Of a stretch of 64,000 bases of DNA, positions 1-8,248 are shown piece after piece (the stretch's first letter is position 1; each line of letters opens with the position of its first letter). The stretch spans positions 124,001 to 188,000 of the forward strand of contig NZ_BMZQ01000002.1 in NCBI RefSeq assembly GCF_014652875.1, read 5' to 3'. The translations under genes were made by a program, and so were the position numbers. Source of the stretch: Tianweitania populi. Lineage in GTDB: Bacteria > Pseudomonadota > Alphaproteobacteria > Rhizobiales > Rhizobiaceae. The notes under the pieces are model-generated. The model made no database searches. It saw only the letters and a list, made by a program, of their open reading frames with translations, and was not told where the DNA came from.

Positions 1-1
1 C

Positions 2-688
2 GAAATCGCCGCCACCGCGCAGGTGCGGCCTGGCTTGGCCGTGCTCGATATTTCCGACTCCACGGCCTTCGGCGGCACCTTGCAGGCCGGCATCCGGGCC
101 TCGCGCCAACCCGGTGCTGAAGTGGTCGACCTTCGCCTGCTGGCGTCCGATTTCGACGGTGCGGCGGCAGGCGACGCGCTGGGGCTGCAAGCCTTGTTGC
201 CGGCTTCGCGCGGCACGCTGTCCCTGACGCTCAAAGGCACGGGCGAGACCTGGGAGCGCGTTCTTGAAAGTGCCGACGGCACCTTCTCGGCGGGCTTCGC
301 GCGCGGCACGCTGCGCAGCTTCAACCTCGACCAGTTTCTGGCTCGGCTCAACGATGGCGGCTTCTTCGCCTTGAAGGATGTGTCCGGCGGCTCGCTGGCC
401 ATCGAGGGCGTTCAGGCCAAGGCCACGATGGATGATGGCGTGGCGCGCGTCACGCAAGCCACGGTGGACACGATCGACCGCCGCATCGTGATGGAAGGCA
501 TCGTGCCTTATGTCGGCGGTCTTGCCCTGAGCGGCGACGTCAGGCTGGTTCCGCCGCCATCCTCGACAACACCGGACCCGCTGCAAAAAGGCGTGACGCA
601 GCAGACGCCGCTGGCGAGCTTCTTCGTCGGTGGCGCCTGGAACGCGCCGTTCATCTCCTCGATGACGATGCGCCCGCCATTGGAATAG
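2..688 (+). CDS. AsmA-like protein, C-terminal part (5' end outside window)
   Basis: The reading frame is already open at the window edge and runs 229 codons to a TAG at 688, so only the C-terminus of a larger protein is present. It resembles the C-terminal region of AsmA family proteins, large envelope proteins with one N-terminal membrane segment and a long beta-rich periplasmic part, implicated in lipid transport and outer-membrane assembly. Supporting signs are the repeated short amphipathic strands and a segment reading GTLSLTLKGTGETWERVLES, typical of the AsmA_2 module. The last residues (MTMRPPLE) fit the usual short tail. It converges on the polyamine transport operon, whose last stop lies 1 base away. 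The family call is by resemblance only. Confidence 0.6.
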   Translation, partial: EIAATAQVRPGLAVLDISDSTAFGGTLQAGIRASRQPGAEVVDLRLLASDFDGAAAGDALGLQALLPASRGTLSLTLKGTGETWERVLESADGTFSAGFARGTLRSFNLDQFLARLNDGGFFALKDVSGGSLAIEGVQAKATMDDGVARVTQATVDTIDRRIVMEGIVPYVGGLALSGDVRLVPPPSSTTPDPLQKGVTQQTPLASFFVGGAWNAPFISSMTMRPPLE

Positions 689-689
689 A

Positions 690-1511
690 TCAGGTGCGCT
701 GCGCGGCCTGCTCGTCGCGCCGACGCTGCACTTCGCGTCGCTTGTTCACCACCGAGGCAATCAGCACGCCGGTTGCCACGATGGCGATCAGGATCGTGCA
801 GATCGCGTTGATTTCAGGCGTCACGCCGAGCCGCACCTGGCTGTAGATCTTCATCGGCAGCGTGGTGGCGCCCGGACCCGAGGTAAAGCTTGCAATCACC
901 AGATCATCCAGCGACAGAGTGAAAGCCAGCATCCAGCCGGAAATGATGGCCGGCGCGATCACCGGCAAGGTGATGGCGAAGAAGGTCTTCACCGGCGTCG
1001 CACCCAGATCCATTGCCGCTTCTTCCAGAGAGCGGTCGAAGGTCAGAAGGCGCGACTGCACGACGACAGCCACGAAGCACATGGAAAAGGTGATGTGCGC
1101 CAGCGTCACCGTCATCATGCCGCGATCCACGCCAAGCGCCACGAACAGAAGCAGCAGTGACAGGCCGGTAATGACTTCCGGCATCACCAGCGGCGCGAAC
1201 ACCATGCCGGAAAACAGCAGCCGGCCGCGAAAGCGGGTGTAGCGGGTGAGCGCAAGCGCTGCCATCGTACCCAGCACGGTGGCAGCCGTGGCTGAAACGA
1301 GGCCGACCCGCAGCGTGACCCAAGCGGCATCGAGCAGCGCCTGGTTGTGCCACAGGGTGACATACCACTGCGTGGAAAACCCGGCCCACACCGTGACGAG
1401 CCGCGACGCGTTGAAGGAATAGATGATCAGCAGCACGATCGGCAGGTAAAGGAAGGCAAAGCCCGCCGTGACCGACGCGATGTTGAACCGGCTCCAGCCG
1501 CCCCCGTTCAT
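690..1511 (-). CDS. potI: Polyamine ABC transporter permease, PotI-type
   Basis: This 273-residue inner-membrane permease has about six hydrophobic segments and the EAA-type cytoplasmic loop (SLEEAAMDLGATPVKTF) that docks onto the ATPase. It would form the channel with the PotH-type partner encoded just upstream. The frame stays open further upstream, but the ATG at 1511 gives the expected start MNGGGWSRF and overlaps the potH stop in an ATGA arrangement, which implies translational coupling. It is the last gene of the leftward operon potF-potG-potH-potI. The family is putrescine/spermidine importers; the exact substrate cannot be read from the permease. Confidence 0.9.
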   Translation of the reverse strand: MNGGGWSRFNIASVTAGFAFLYLPIVLLIIYSFNASRLVTVWAGFSTQWYVTLWHNQALLDAAWVTLRVGLVSATAATVLGTMAALALTRYTRFRGRLLFSGMVFAPLVMPEVITGLSLLLLFVALGVDRGMMTVTLAHITFSMCFVAVVVQSRLLTFDRSLEEAAMDLGATPVKTFFAITLPVIAPAIISGWMLAFTLSLDDLVIASFTSGPGATTLPMKIYSQVRLGVTPEINAICTILIAIVATGVLIASVVNKRREVQRRRDEQAAQRT

Positions 1512-2476
1512 CGGCCTTGCTCCTGCGTCTTTGCCTGCGCCTGCTGGAAGATCATGATCGGGATGACGAGCAGCAGGAGCAGGATTACCGCGACCGCGGA
1601 TGCAACGGGCCAATCGCGGTTCGAGAAGAACTCGTTCCACAGCGTGCGGCCGATCATCAGCGTTTGCGAGCCGCCAAGCAGGTCAGGGATCACGAACTCA
1701 CCGACCGCGGGAATGAACACCAGCATGCAGCCGGCGATGACGCCGGGGCGCGACAGCGGAAACGTCACCTTCCAGAACGCGCCGGTCGGTGTGCAGCCGA
1801 GGTCTTGGGCCGCTTCCACAAGGGAATGATCCATCTTTTCCAGCGCCGCATAAAGCGGCAGCACCATGAACGGCAGATAGGAATAGACGATGCCGATGAA
1901 GATCGCCGTATGCGTGTTCAGGATCACCAGCGGCGTGTCGATGACGCCGGTCCAAAGGAGAAACTGGTTGAGGAGGCCTTCGGGCTTGAGGATGCCGATC
2001 CAGGCGTAAACGCGGATCAGGAAGCTCGTCCAGAACGGCAGGATGACGAGCATCACCAGCGTCGGCCGGATCGTCGTCGGCGCCCGCGCCATTCCGTAGG
2101 CCATGGGATAGCCGACCAGCAAAGTCAGCACCGTCGAGATGGCCGCGATGACGACGCTCGATACATAGGCCTTGAAGTACAGCGCGTCTTCGGTGAGCCA
2201 GAGATAGTTGTCGAAGGAGAAGCTGCTGAGTTTGCTCAAGAAGCCCGTCAACCCATCGAAAGTAGGCTGATAAGGCGGCATTGCGGTTGCCGTTTCCGAC
2301 AGCGAAATCTTTGCCACGATCAGAAACGGAACGAGAAAGAAGACCAGCAGCCAGAGATAGGGAACGATGATGACGAGCTTACCGGACAGACCGCGCAGGA
2401 ATCCGTGCATGCCGCTGCTTGTCGCGGCGGGCGGCGGGGTTGCGGGGTCGGCTCCGGGTGCAAAAGACTGGGTCAT
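1508..2476 (-). CDS. potH: Polyamine ABC transporter permease, PotH-type
   Basis: This 322-residue integral-membrane permease has a short cytoplasmic N-terminus, a first membrane helix near residues 33-55, a long periplasmic loop, then five more helices. The EAA loop reads LVEAAQDLGCTPTGAF. Homologues pair with PotI to form the transmembrane channel of putrescine/spermidine importers. It starts 9 bases after the potG stop and overlaps potI by 4 bases, so the set is one transcription unit. The N-terminus begins with a disordered stretch (MTQSFAPGADPATPPP) that is longer than in the E. coli protein. Confidence 0.92.
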   Translation of the reverse strand: MTQSFAPGADPATPPPAATSSGMHGFLRGLSGKLVIIVPYLWLLVFFLVPFLIVAKISLSETATAMPPYQPTFDGLTGFLSKLSSFSFDNYLWLTEDALYFKAYVSSVVIAAISTVLTLLVGYPMAYGMARAPTTIRPTLVMLVILPFWTSFLIRVYAWIGILKPEGLLNQFLLWTGVIDTPLVILNTHTAIFIGIVYSYLPFMVLPLYAALEKMDHSLVEAAQDLGCTPTGAFWKVTFPLSRPGVIAGCMLVFIPAVGEFVIPDLLGGSQTLMIGRTLWNEFFSNRDWPVASAVAVILLLLLVIPIMIFQQAQAKTQEQGR

Positions 2477-2485
2477 CGGGCCGCC

Positions 2486-3634
2486 TCAGCGCGTCAGCAC
2501 GATGCCGGCATCCGGCTTGAAGGAGATCCAGGCGCGGTCGCCCCAGGTCAGCGGATCCTCGGCCAGACGATTGCTGTTGATCACCGTTGCCTTGACGATG
2601 CGGCCGTCATCCAGCTTCACATTGTAGTTGGTGACGTCGCCGAGATAGGCGATGTCGAAGATCTCACCCTGAGCTGAATTCACTCCAGTTTCTTCCGGTT
2701 TTTTGGAAGAAACCCGGATCTTTTCCGGCCGAACTGCGTAGTTTACTCCGGCTTTTCGCTCAGAATTTCCGGGATTGACCGTCCGAATAAGCAGGTCTGG
2801 ACCGATCTGGATGTCCGCCGACGTTTCATCACGGCGTGTCACCTCGCCCTCAAACAGGTTCATGCTGCCTACGAAATTGGCGACGAAACGCGAGCCGGGC
2901 GCTTCGTAGATTTCCTGCGGCGTCGCCACCTGCATGACCTCGCCTTTGTCGAGAATGGCAATCCGGTCGGCCATGGTCATGGCCTCTTCCTGATCATGGG
3001 TCACCACAACAAAGGTCAGGCCAAGATCCTGCTGCAGGTCCATCAGCTCGAACTGCGTTTCTTCGCGCAGCTTCTTGTCCAAGGCGCCAAGTGGTTCATC
3101 CAGAAGGAGAACCTTCGGCCGCTTGGCCACCGAGCGCGCTAGGGCGACGCGCTGGCGCTGGCCGCCTGACAACTGATGCGGCTTGCGCTTGGCGAACTGT
3201 TCGAGCTTCACGAGCTTCAGCATTTCGGCGACGCGCTTGGCGATATCGGCCGACGCCATGCCTTCCTGCTTGAGGCCGAAGGCGATATTCTTTTCCACCG
3301 TCATATGCGGAAACAGCGCATAGGACTGGAACATCATGTTTACGGGACGCTTGTGCGGCGGCACCCCGCGCAGATCCTGCCCGTCCAACAGGATGCGGCC
3401 CGAGGTCGGTTCATCGAAGCCCGCCAGCATGCGCAAAAGCGTGGACTTGCCGCAGCCCGAAGCGCCAAGCAGCGCGTAGAATTCGCGCTCATAGATGGTC
3501 AGCGACAGGTTGTTGACGGCGGTGAAGTCACCGAACTGCTTGGTGACGTTCTCGAACTGAATGTAAGGCTTTGCGGCCGGGTCTGTCCACGGCGAGAAGT
3601 TGCGGCGGATACTGTTCAGCGACTTAACGGCCAT
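2486..3634 (-). CDS. potG: Polyamine ABC transporter ATP-binding protein, PotG-type
   Basis: This 382-residue cytoplasmic ATPase powers the polyamine importer. Visible elements are Walker A GASGCGKST, the Q-loop in MMFQSYALFPHM, the ABC signature LSGGQRQRVALARS, Walker B VLLLDEPLGALD, and the switch histidine in VVTHDQEEAMTM. A C-terminal TOBE-type regulatory domain (roughly residues 270-380) is present, as in the PotA/PotG group. The ATG at 3634 lies 118 bases downstream of the potF stop, so this gap may hold a processing or attenuation signal that lets the binding protein be made in excess; I saw no clear terminator there. Confidence 0.93.
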   Translation of the reverse strand: MAVKSLNSIRRNFSPWTDPAAKPYIQFENVTKQFGDFTAVNNLSLTIYEREFYALLGASGCGKSTLLRMLAGFDEPTSGRILLDGQDLRGVPPHKRPVNMMFQSYALFPHMTVEKNIAFGLKQEGMASADIAKRVAEMLKLVKLEQFAKRKPHQLSGGQRQRVALARSVAKRPKVLLLDEPLGALDKKLREETQFELMDLQQDLGLTFVVVTHDQEEAMTMADRIAILDKGEVMQVATPQEIYEAPGSRFVANFVGSMNLFEGEVTRRDETSADIQIGPDLLIRTVNPGNSERKAGVNYAVRPEKIRVSSKKPEETGVNSAQGEIFDIAYLGDVTNYNVKLDDGRIVKATVINSNRLAEDPLTWGDRAWISFKPDAGIVLTR

Positions 3635-3752
3635 GCACGTCCTACTTTCCCGGCACGACAGCGCCGGACAGCATGGCTGAGGTCAGCGACCCCAGCCGGT
3701 TGCCCTTTATTTCGCTCCGGAGCGACAAGATCGCCGCGCCGGACGCTTGTTT

Positions 3753-4844
3753 TTACTGACCCGTGACGATCGCGGTCCAGGCACGCGTCACGAGACGCTG
3801 GGCGCGCGGATCGTAGGGCTGCACCGTGAACAGCTTGGCCAGCATGGCTTCGTCCGGATAGATCGCCTTGTCGTTCAGGATCTCGGCATCCAGCATGGGC
3901 TGCGACGCCTTGTTGCCGTTGGCGTAGAAGACGTAGTTCGATGCCTTGGCCGCAATCTCCGGCTTCATCATGAAGTTGATGAATGCATGGGCTTCTTCGA
4001 CATGCTTGGCATCGGCCGGGATCGCCATCTGGTCGAACCACATTTCCGCGCCCTCATTGGGGATTACGTAATTGATCTCGACGCCCTGCTTGGCTTCCGC
4101 AGCACGGTCGCGCGCCTGGAACAGATCGCCGGAGAAGCCGACCGCCAGACAGATGTCGCCATTGGCCAGCGCGTTGATCAGTTCCGAGGAATGGAACTTG
4201 CGGATCGAAGGACGGACCGACATCATCACTTCTTGCGCCTTGGCGATGTCGTCGCTGTTGGTGGAGTCCGGTGCCAGGCCCAGATAGTTCAGCACCGTCG
4301 GCAAGACATCGGTCGGCGAATCCAGGAAATACACGCCGCAGCTTGCCAGCTTGGAAATCATTTCCGGCTTGAACACGACGTCCCAGCTGTCGATCTGGTC
4401 CGTGCCGAGGGCGGCCTTGATCTTCTCGACATTGTAGCCGATGCCGGTGGTGCCCCACATGTAGCTGACGGAATATTCGTTGCCGGGATCGAAGGCCGCG
4501 ACACGCTGTTCCACCACATCCCACATGTTGGCGAGGTTGGGCAGCTTGGTCTTGTCGAGCTTCTGGTAAACGCCGGACTGGATCTGGCGGGCGAGGAAGG
4601 GGCTGGCGGTCGGCACCACCACATCATAGCCGCTGCCGCCAGCCAGAAGCTTGGTTTCCAGGATCTCGTTGGAATCATAGACGTCGTAAACGACCTTGAT
4701 GCCCGTTTCCTTGGTGAACTCTTCGATGATCGAGGAATCGATATAGTCCGACCAGTTGTAAACGTTGACCACCCGTTCCTGGGCGCCGGCCGGCACAGTG
4801 AAAAGAATGGCGGCAGCCGCGAGCCAGAGGGTTTTGTGCATCAT
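3753..4844 (-). CDS. potF: Periplasmic polyamine-binding protein, PotF-type
   Basis: This 363-residue secreted solute-binding protein captures putrescine or a related polyamine and delivers it to PotGHI. Residues 1-21 form a Sec signal peptide (MMHKTLWLAAAAILF, cleavage after AGA). The mature protein begins with VVNVYNWSDYID, the hallmark start of PotD/PotF proteins, and contains the SYMWGTTGIGYN ligand-pocket segment. The frame is open to 4928, but GGAG lies five bases before the ATG at 4844, and that start gives a clean signal peptide. It is the first gene of the leftward pot operon; promoter signals should lie in 4845-4978. Confidence 0.92.
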   Translation of the reverse strand: MMHKTLWLAAAAILFTVPAGAQERVVNVYNWSDYIDSSIIEEFTKETGIKVVYDVYDSNEILETKLLAGGSGYDVVVPTASPFLARQIQSGVYQKLDKTKLPNLANMWDVVEQRVAAFDPGNEYSVSYMWGTTGIGYNVEKIKAALGTDQIDSWDVVFKPEMISKLASCGVYFLDSPTDVLPTVLNYLGLAPDSTNSDDIAKAQEVMMSVRPSIRKFHSSELINALANGDICLAVGFSGDLFQARDRAAEAKQGVEINYVIPNEGAEMWFDQMAIPADAKHVEEAHAFINFMMKPEIAAKASNYVFYANGNKASQPMLDAEILNDKAIYPDEAMLAKLFTVQPYDPRAQRLVTRAWTAIVTGQ

Positions 4845-4978
4845 AATTCTCCAATTCCTTCCGCGTGTACGCGCTTTATTCCAAGGATCTGTCAAACGAA
4901 GCCTATTGGCGTTTGCCGGGAGCGGCAAGCGGCAATCGCGGTGTTTGCGCCCGTTTCACGAAACCTTCGCATTCCCCA

Positions 4979-5920
4979 TCAGTTTGGCGTTTGCACACCT
5001 GTGACGCCCGGCTTGGCAGGACGCATCGGTCGGCGGAACTGCAGGCCGATATGCGTGAGGAGAGCGGCGAAAACGATCGCGCCACCGATCAGGGTGCGTC
5101 CCGAAGGCACTTCAGCGTGAACAAGCCAGACCCAGATCGGTCCCAGCACGGTTTCCAGCGTTCCGAGCAGGGCGGCAAGGGCCGCCGGCACCAGCCGCGC
5201 GCCTGACGCAAACAGCGACAGGCCGAGACCCAGATTGAGCGCGCCGAAAGCAAACAGGAAGGCGAAATCGTGCGGTGATACCGCCAGACTGGACACCTGC
5301 ATTGCCGCAAAGATGCCCGCAAAGGCGGTGCCAAGACAGGTCGCCGGTGTCATGCGGACACTGGCGTATCGGCGCGTCACCACGGTGGCGATGGCGAACA
5401 CGATCGCATTGAGCAGCGCAACCGCATTCCCGATCAACGACACCTCGCCCCCGAGACCATCCGACACCATCACGCCCACGCCGAGGATGACCGCCGCGAT
5501 GGCGATCCAGGTCGGTAGCGATACGCGCTCTCGATACACCATCCATCCGATCAGCGCCGCCAGCAAGGGCACGCCGGCATTGATGAGCAGGACATTGGCG
5601 ATTGTGGTGTAGGCAACTGCGATCACGAAACAGGAGCTTGCGACGGCAAAGCAAAGCGCGACCACGACACCGGGCACGCCCATCGCATGAAACAAGCGCA
5701 GCGTTCCGCGCAGACCATCGCGCCATATCATGAAGCCGAGCAGGAAAAGCGTTGCCCAAAGCGAGCGCCAGACCACGATCGCCCAGCTATCCGGCGTTTC
5801 CACAAAGCGCACGAGCGTTCCGCCGAAGCTCCAGAACAGCGCGGACAGGAAGATCAAGAGGACGCCCGAGCGCTCATCGAGCGACATGGCAGGGGCGTCA
5901 TGAAAAGCGCGGTCAGTCAT
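4979..5920 (-). CDS. EamA/DMT-family transporter
   Basis: This 313-residue integral-membrane protein has about ten hydrophobic helices arranged as two EamA repeats (residues about 20-150 and 165-295), the layout of drug/metabolite exporters. Substrates in the family range from amino acids to metabolites and drugs and cannot be predicted here. The first repeat contains LFWSFGGTLVRF and the second begins near LIGNAVALLNAIVFA. It lies 134 bases upstream of potF on the same strand, but the gap carries potF start signals, so it is probably separate from the pot operon. An ATG at 5887 is a possible shorter start. Confidence 0.85.
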   Translation of the reverse strand: MTDRAFHDAPAMSLDERSGVLLIFLSALFWSFGGTLVRFVETPDSWAIVVWRSLWATLFLLGFMIWRDGLRGTLRLFHAMGVPGVVVALCFAVASSCFVIAVAYTTIANVLLINAGVPLLAALIGWMVYRERVSLPTWIAIAAVILGVGVMVSDGLGGEVSLIGNAVALLNAIVFAIATVVTRRYASVRMTPATCLGTAFAGIFAAMQVSSLAVSPHDFAFLFAFGALNLGLGLSLFASGARLVPAALAALLGTLETVLGPIWVWLVHAEVPSGRTLIGGAIVFAALLTHIGLQFRRPMRPAKPGVTGVQTPN

Positions 5921-6052
5921 GGCCGGCAGCGTCGCTTTATTGGAGTGCGGGATAGAGATCGGGGCGCGGGAGCGATCCAGCGTTCTGCTTTTTACTCACC
6001 GCATCAACATCCCGCTTTCGAGGCAACGACATTGATGCTGAATGACGCGACC

Positions 6053-6081
6053 TTGGACGGGGCTTGTAGGAGTGTTATCTT
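6053..6081 (+). promoter_or_regulatory. Sigma-70-like promoter for the leader/ParDE-like operon
   Basis: TTGGAC (6053-6058) and TATCTT (6076-6081) are separated by exactly 17 bases. They sit 23 bases upstream of a strong Shine-Dalgarno sequence and the leader ORF at 6104. Seen by eye only; no start site has been mapped. Confidence 0.5.
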
Positions 6082-6103
6082 ACCAGCCAACAGGAGACGT
6101 GCG

Positions 6104-6142
6104 ATGAACGAGCGCCTGAAGCAAGCCGGAGAATGGATATGA
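6104..6142 (+). CDS. 12-codon leader ORF coupled to the antitoxin gene
   Basis: This small ORF encodes MNERLKQAGEWI. AGGAG stands at 6092-6096, seven bases before the ATG, making it the best ribosome-binding site in the operon. Its TGA (6140-6142) overlaps the ATG of the antitoxin gene (6139-6141) as ATGA, so ribosomes finishing the leader could re-start on the antitoxin. No homologue is recognised. It may be a translational coupler with no peptide function of its own. Confidence 0.45.
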   Translation: MNERLKQAGEWI

Positions 6143-6333
6143 ACCAGATCCTGCGTGATGCTGTTCGTGAAGCCGAGGGCTTATCGGACGATGAGCAGGA
6201 AGAACTCGGCCGCGCGCTCAAGAGGCTGATGCTTCGCAAGCAGATCGATGGCGAATTGGCGGCAGCCGAGAAACGAGGCGGTCGTACGTCACACGACGAC
6301 TTCATGGCAGAGCTGAAACAACGCTATGGCTAA
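6139..6333 (+). CDS. Addiction-module antitoxin, ParD-like
   Basis: This 64-residue acidic, helical protein is predicted to neutralise the ParE-like toxin encoded by the overlapping downstream gene and probably to repress the operon. The sequence resembles short addiction-module antitoxins (LSDDEQEELGRALKRLML followed by a charged C-terminal tail ending ELKQRYG). There is an in-frame ATG at 6133, but GGAGA would then lie one base from the start; the ATG at 6139 has GGAG at a normal distance and overlaps the leader stop. It overlaps the toxin gene by 8 bases. Confidence 0.7.
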   Translation: MNQILRDAVREAEGLSDDEQEELGRALKRLMLRKQIDGELAAAEKRGGRTSHDDFMAELKQRYG

Positions 6334-6625
6334 GGTCTTCTGGCTGGACGAAGCCAGAGACAATGTGCGCGATCTGTTCGATTATCTGTTGCAGCACAAT
6401 CCGCAGGCTGCCGAGCGCTACATCGACGCGCTTATCGAAATAGGGGAACAGCTGCAATTGTTTCCGAAGCGGGCGCGGGTGTATTCCGGCGACATCCGCG
6501 TCCTTCCATTCCGCAACCATCTGATCTTCTACCGCGTGATCGAGGAAGAGGATGAAGTCGAGATCCTGCGTGTTCGGGACGGCCGCCAACAGGTCGAAGA
6601 TCTTCTGGATCCGGATACGGACTGA
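6326..6625 (+). CDS. Type II toxin of the RelE/ParE superfamily
   Basis: This 99-residue basic/aromatic protein has the compact RelE/ParE fold pattern: an N-terminal helical pair (EARDNVRDLFDYLLQHNP, AAERYIDALIE), then beta strands ending in VEILRVRDGRQQVEDLL. The segment LPFRNHLIFYRVIEEEDEVEIL is the conserved core strand region of ParE proteins, quoted here only to define the family. ParE members poison DNA gyrase and RelE members cleave mRNA; ParE is favoured by the helical N-terminus and the ParD-like partner. It overlaps the antitoxin gene by 8 bases and is convergent with the regulator gene that ends 4 bases downstream. Confidence 0.8.
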   Translation: MAKVFWLDEARDNVRDLFDYLLQHNPQAAERYIDALIEIGEQLQLFPKRARVYSGDIRVLPFRNHLIFYRVIEEEDEVEILRVRDGRQQVEDLLDPDTD

Positions 6626-6628
6626 CCC

Positions 6629-8059
6629 TCACTGAAAATCGAACGCGCTCAAGCCTGTCACCATCTCGTCCAACCCCAATGGCCGTGTGATCGGCGGTTC
6701 GGCGCGGGACAGGCAGCCGATACGTTCGCAGAGGCGGCAGGCGGGGCCGATCAGGACGCGGGTTTCGGAGCGCTTCGGGTCATTGGCGGGCAGGACATCG
6801 GCATAGATCACGGCATCGCGATGCTCGATATCGCAGCCGAGAAGGATTGCGGTGCGGCGCGGGCGTTCGGTGAAGGCGCCTTGCGGCCCCTCCAGCGTGC
6901 GGGCGATCACCAGGAAAGTCGCACCATCCGGCATTTCGGCGGCTTCGGCCAGGATCTGGCCGGGCTGCGCGAAGGCCGCATGAACCGGCAGTTTCGGGCA
7001 GCCACCGCCGAAGCGCGCATGCGGGAAGCCAATCGCGCCCGCCCGCCGGAACCGGGTGCCGGCATGATCGACTTCCATCATGAAGAACGGCACTCCCTCC
7101 CCGCCCCCTCGCGCCAGCGCGGTCAGCCGATTGGCCGCCTGTTCGAAGGACACACCAAAGCGCGAGCGCAAAACGTCGACGTCGTAACGCGCGCGTTTGG
7201 CGGCGGTGAGGAACGGGCCGTAGGGCATCATCAGCGCATGGGCGAGGTAACGTGCCAGATCGAAGCGCGCGATGCGTTTGGCTTCGTCGGAGCCGAGCTT
7301 CAGCGCCTGCACTTCGGCTGCGATCGCCACCTGCGCGCGGATCAAACAGGCTTCGATAGCGATCTCGCGCAACTGATCGAAGGGCGAGAGCCGCTCGGAG
7401 ATAAACAGGCGCTGCGAATGGCGATCATAGCGACGGCGCCAGTTCGGCATGGTGGCGACCGGCAGGATCTTCACCACAATGCCATGCTCGCGTTGCAGCC
7501 AGCTTCTCAGGGCAGCACCGAGTTCATCGCCGGGCTGCAACAGCCGCGTAAAGGCTTCGGCTTCCTCTTCCAAAGCCGGAAAGTGGTTGGGCCTACGCTC
7601 CAGCACCTCGCGCACGGCGTCAATCGGCAGGCGCGTCGAAGCAAGAGCCGTGCTGTGGCCTTCGCGCGCCAGCATGTCTGAGAGGTCCGACAGCCGCTCC
7701 GCTTGTTCGCGATAGGCGCGGTAAAGCTTGATCATGCCGGCGCCGACATTGGGCGCGGCCTGCGCCACCTCCAGCAGCTCCTGTTCGCCCGGCAGTTCTC
7801 CGGCCAGCAGCGGATCGGCGAAGACTTCGCGCAGCGCGACCAGCGGCGCGTCGTCATGGCTCAACGCATGGATGTCGATCTTGTAGGCAGCGGCGAGCTT
7901 GATCAGCAGTTGCACCGTCAGCGGGCGCTGATTGCGTTCGATCAGGTTGAGATAAGATGGCGAGATGCCAAGCGCCTCGGCCATCGCCGATTGCGTTAGG
8001 CCGCGGTCGATCCGGATGCGGCGGATGCGTGGCCCTGCGAATATCTTGCGGTCGCTCAT
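6629..8059 (-). CDS. Short-chain acyl-CoA-type XRE regulator (RamB/MccR/PrpR-like)
   Basis: This 476-residue cytoplasmic regulator has an N-terminal XRE helix-turn-helix (residues about 10-65, RRIRIDRGLTQSAMAEALG), a central IrrE-N-like domain, and a C-terminal cysteine-bearing domain (CRLCERIGCLSR) found in regulators that sense short-chain acyl-CoAs. Homologues such as RamB control the glyoxylate shunt and related acetate or propionate genes. Here it is divergent from aceA, so autoregulation and control of aceA are likely. The frame opens earlier, but ATG 8059 gives the standard start MSDRKIFAGPRIRR just before the HTH. Confidence 0.88.
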   Translation of the reverse strand: MSDRKIFAGPRIRRIRIDRGLTQSAMAEALGISPSYLNLIERNQRPLTVQLLIKLAAAYKIDIHALSHDDAPLVALREVFADPLLAGELPGEQELLEVAQAAPNVGAGMIKLYRAYREQAERLSDLSDMLAREGHSTALASTRLPIDAVREVLERRPNHFPALEEEAEAFTRLLQPGDELGAALRSWLQREHGIVVKILPVATMPNWRRRYDRHSQRLFISERLSPFDQLREIAIEACLIRAQVAIAAEVQALKLGSDEAKRIARFDLARYLAHALMMPYGPFLTAAKRARYDVDVLRSRFGVSFEQAANRLTALARGGGEGVPFFMMEVDHAGTRFRRAGAIGFPHARFGGGCPKLPVHAAFAQPGQILAEAAEMPDGATFLVIARTLEGPQGAFTERPRRTAILLGCDIEHRDAVIYADVLPANDPKRSETRVLIGPACRLCERIGCLSRAEPPITRPLGLDEMVTGLSAFDFQ

Positions 8060-8077
8060 CACACTGCCTGACTCGAT

Positions 8078-8093
8078 ATTTACAAGATTTACA
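8078..8093. promoter_or_regulatory. Candidate operator: ATTTACA direct repeat
   Basis: ATTTACA-AG-ATTTACA lies 19 bases upstream of the regulator start and within the 189-base gap between the regulator and aceA. The 9-base period and AT-rich sequence in a GC-rich gap suggest a binding site for the XRE regulator. Inference only; no operator is known to me for this exact protein. Confidence 0.35.
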
Positions 8094-8248
8094 TCACGAC
8101 ATTCCAGCGCCGTCAACGGTGTGACAGCCGCACCCGATTGTTCCGCGCAAAAGGCTGCTTTTCCTAGCTCTGCGCTCCTCCTGCTGCCACATCAAACCAG
8201 TGGCGCACGCCATCAGCCATTGTGTCAAAGCTGCTTGGGAGATATCCG

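Noticed and set aside
1517-2677. Long plus-strand ORF over the potH/potG genes
   Set aside because: It runs antisense to well-supported permease and ATPase genes; its composition (many Arg, Gln, Asp, His) is the usual shadow of GC-rich coding sequence.
3747-5120. Plus-strand ORF of 457 codons over potF
   Set aside because: Antisense shadow of a clear binding-protein gene; no family resemblance.
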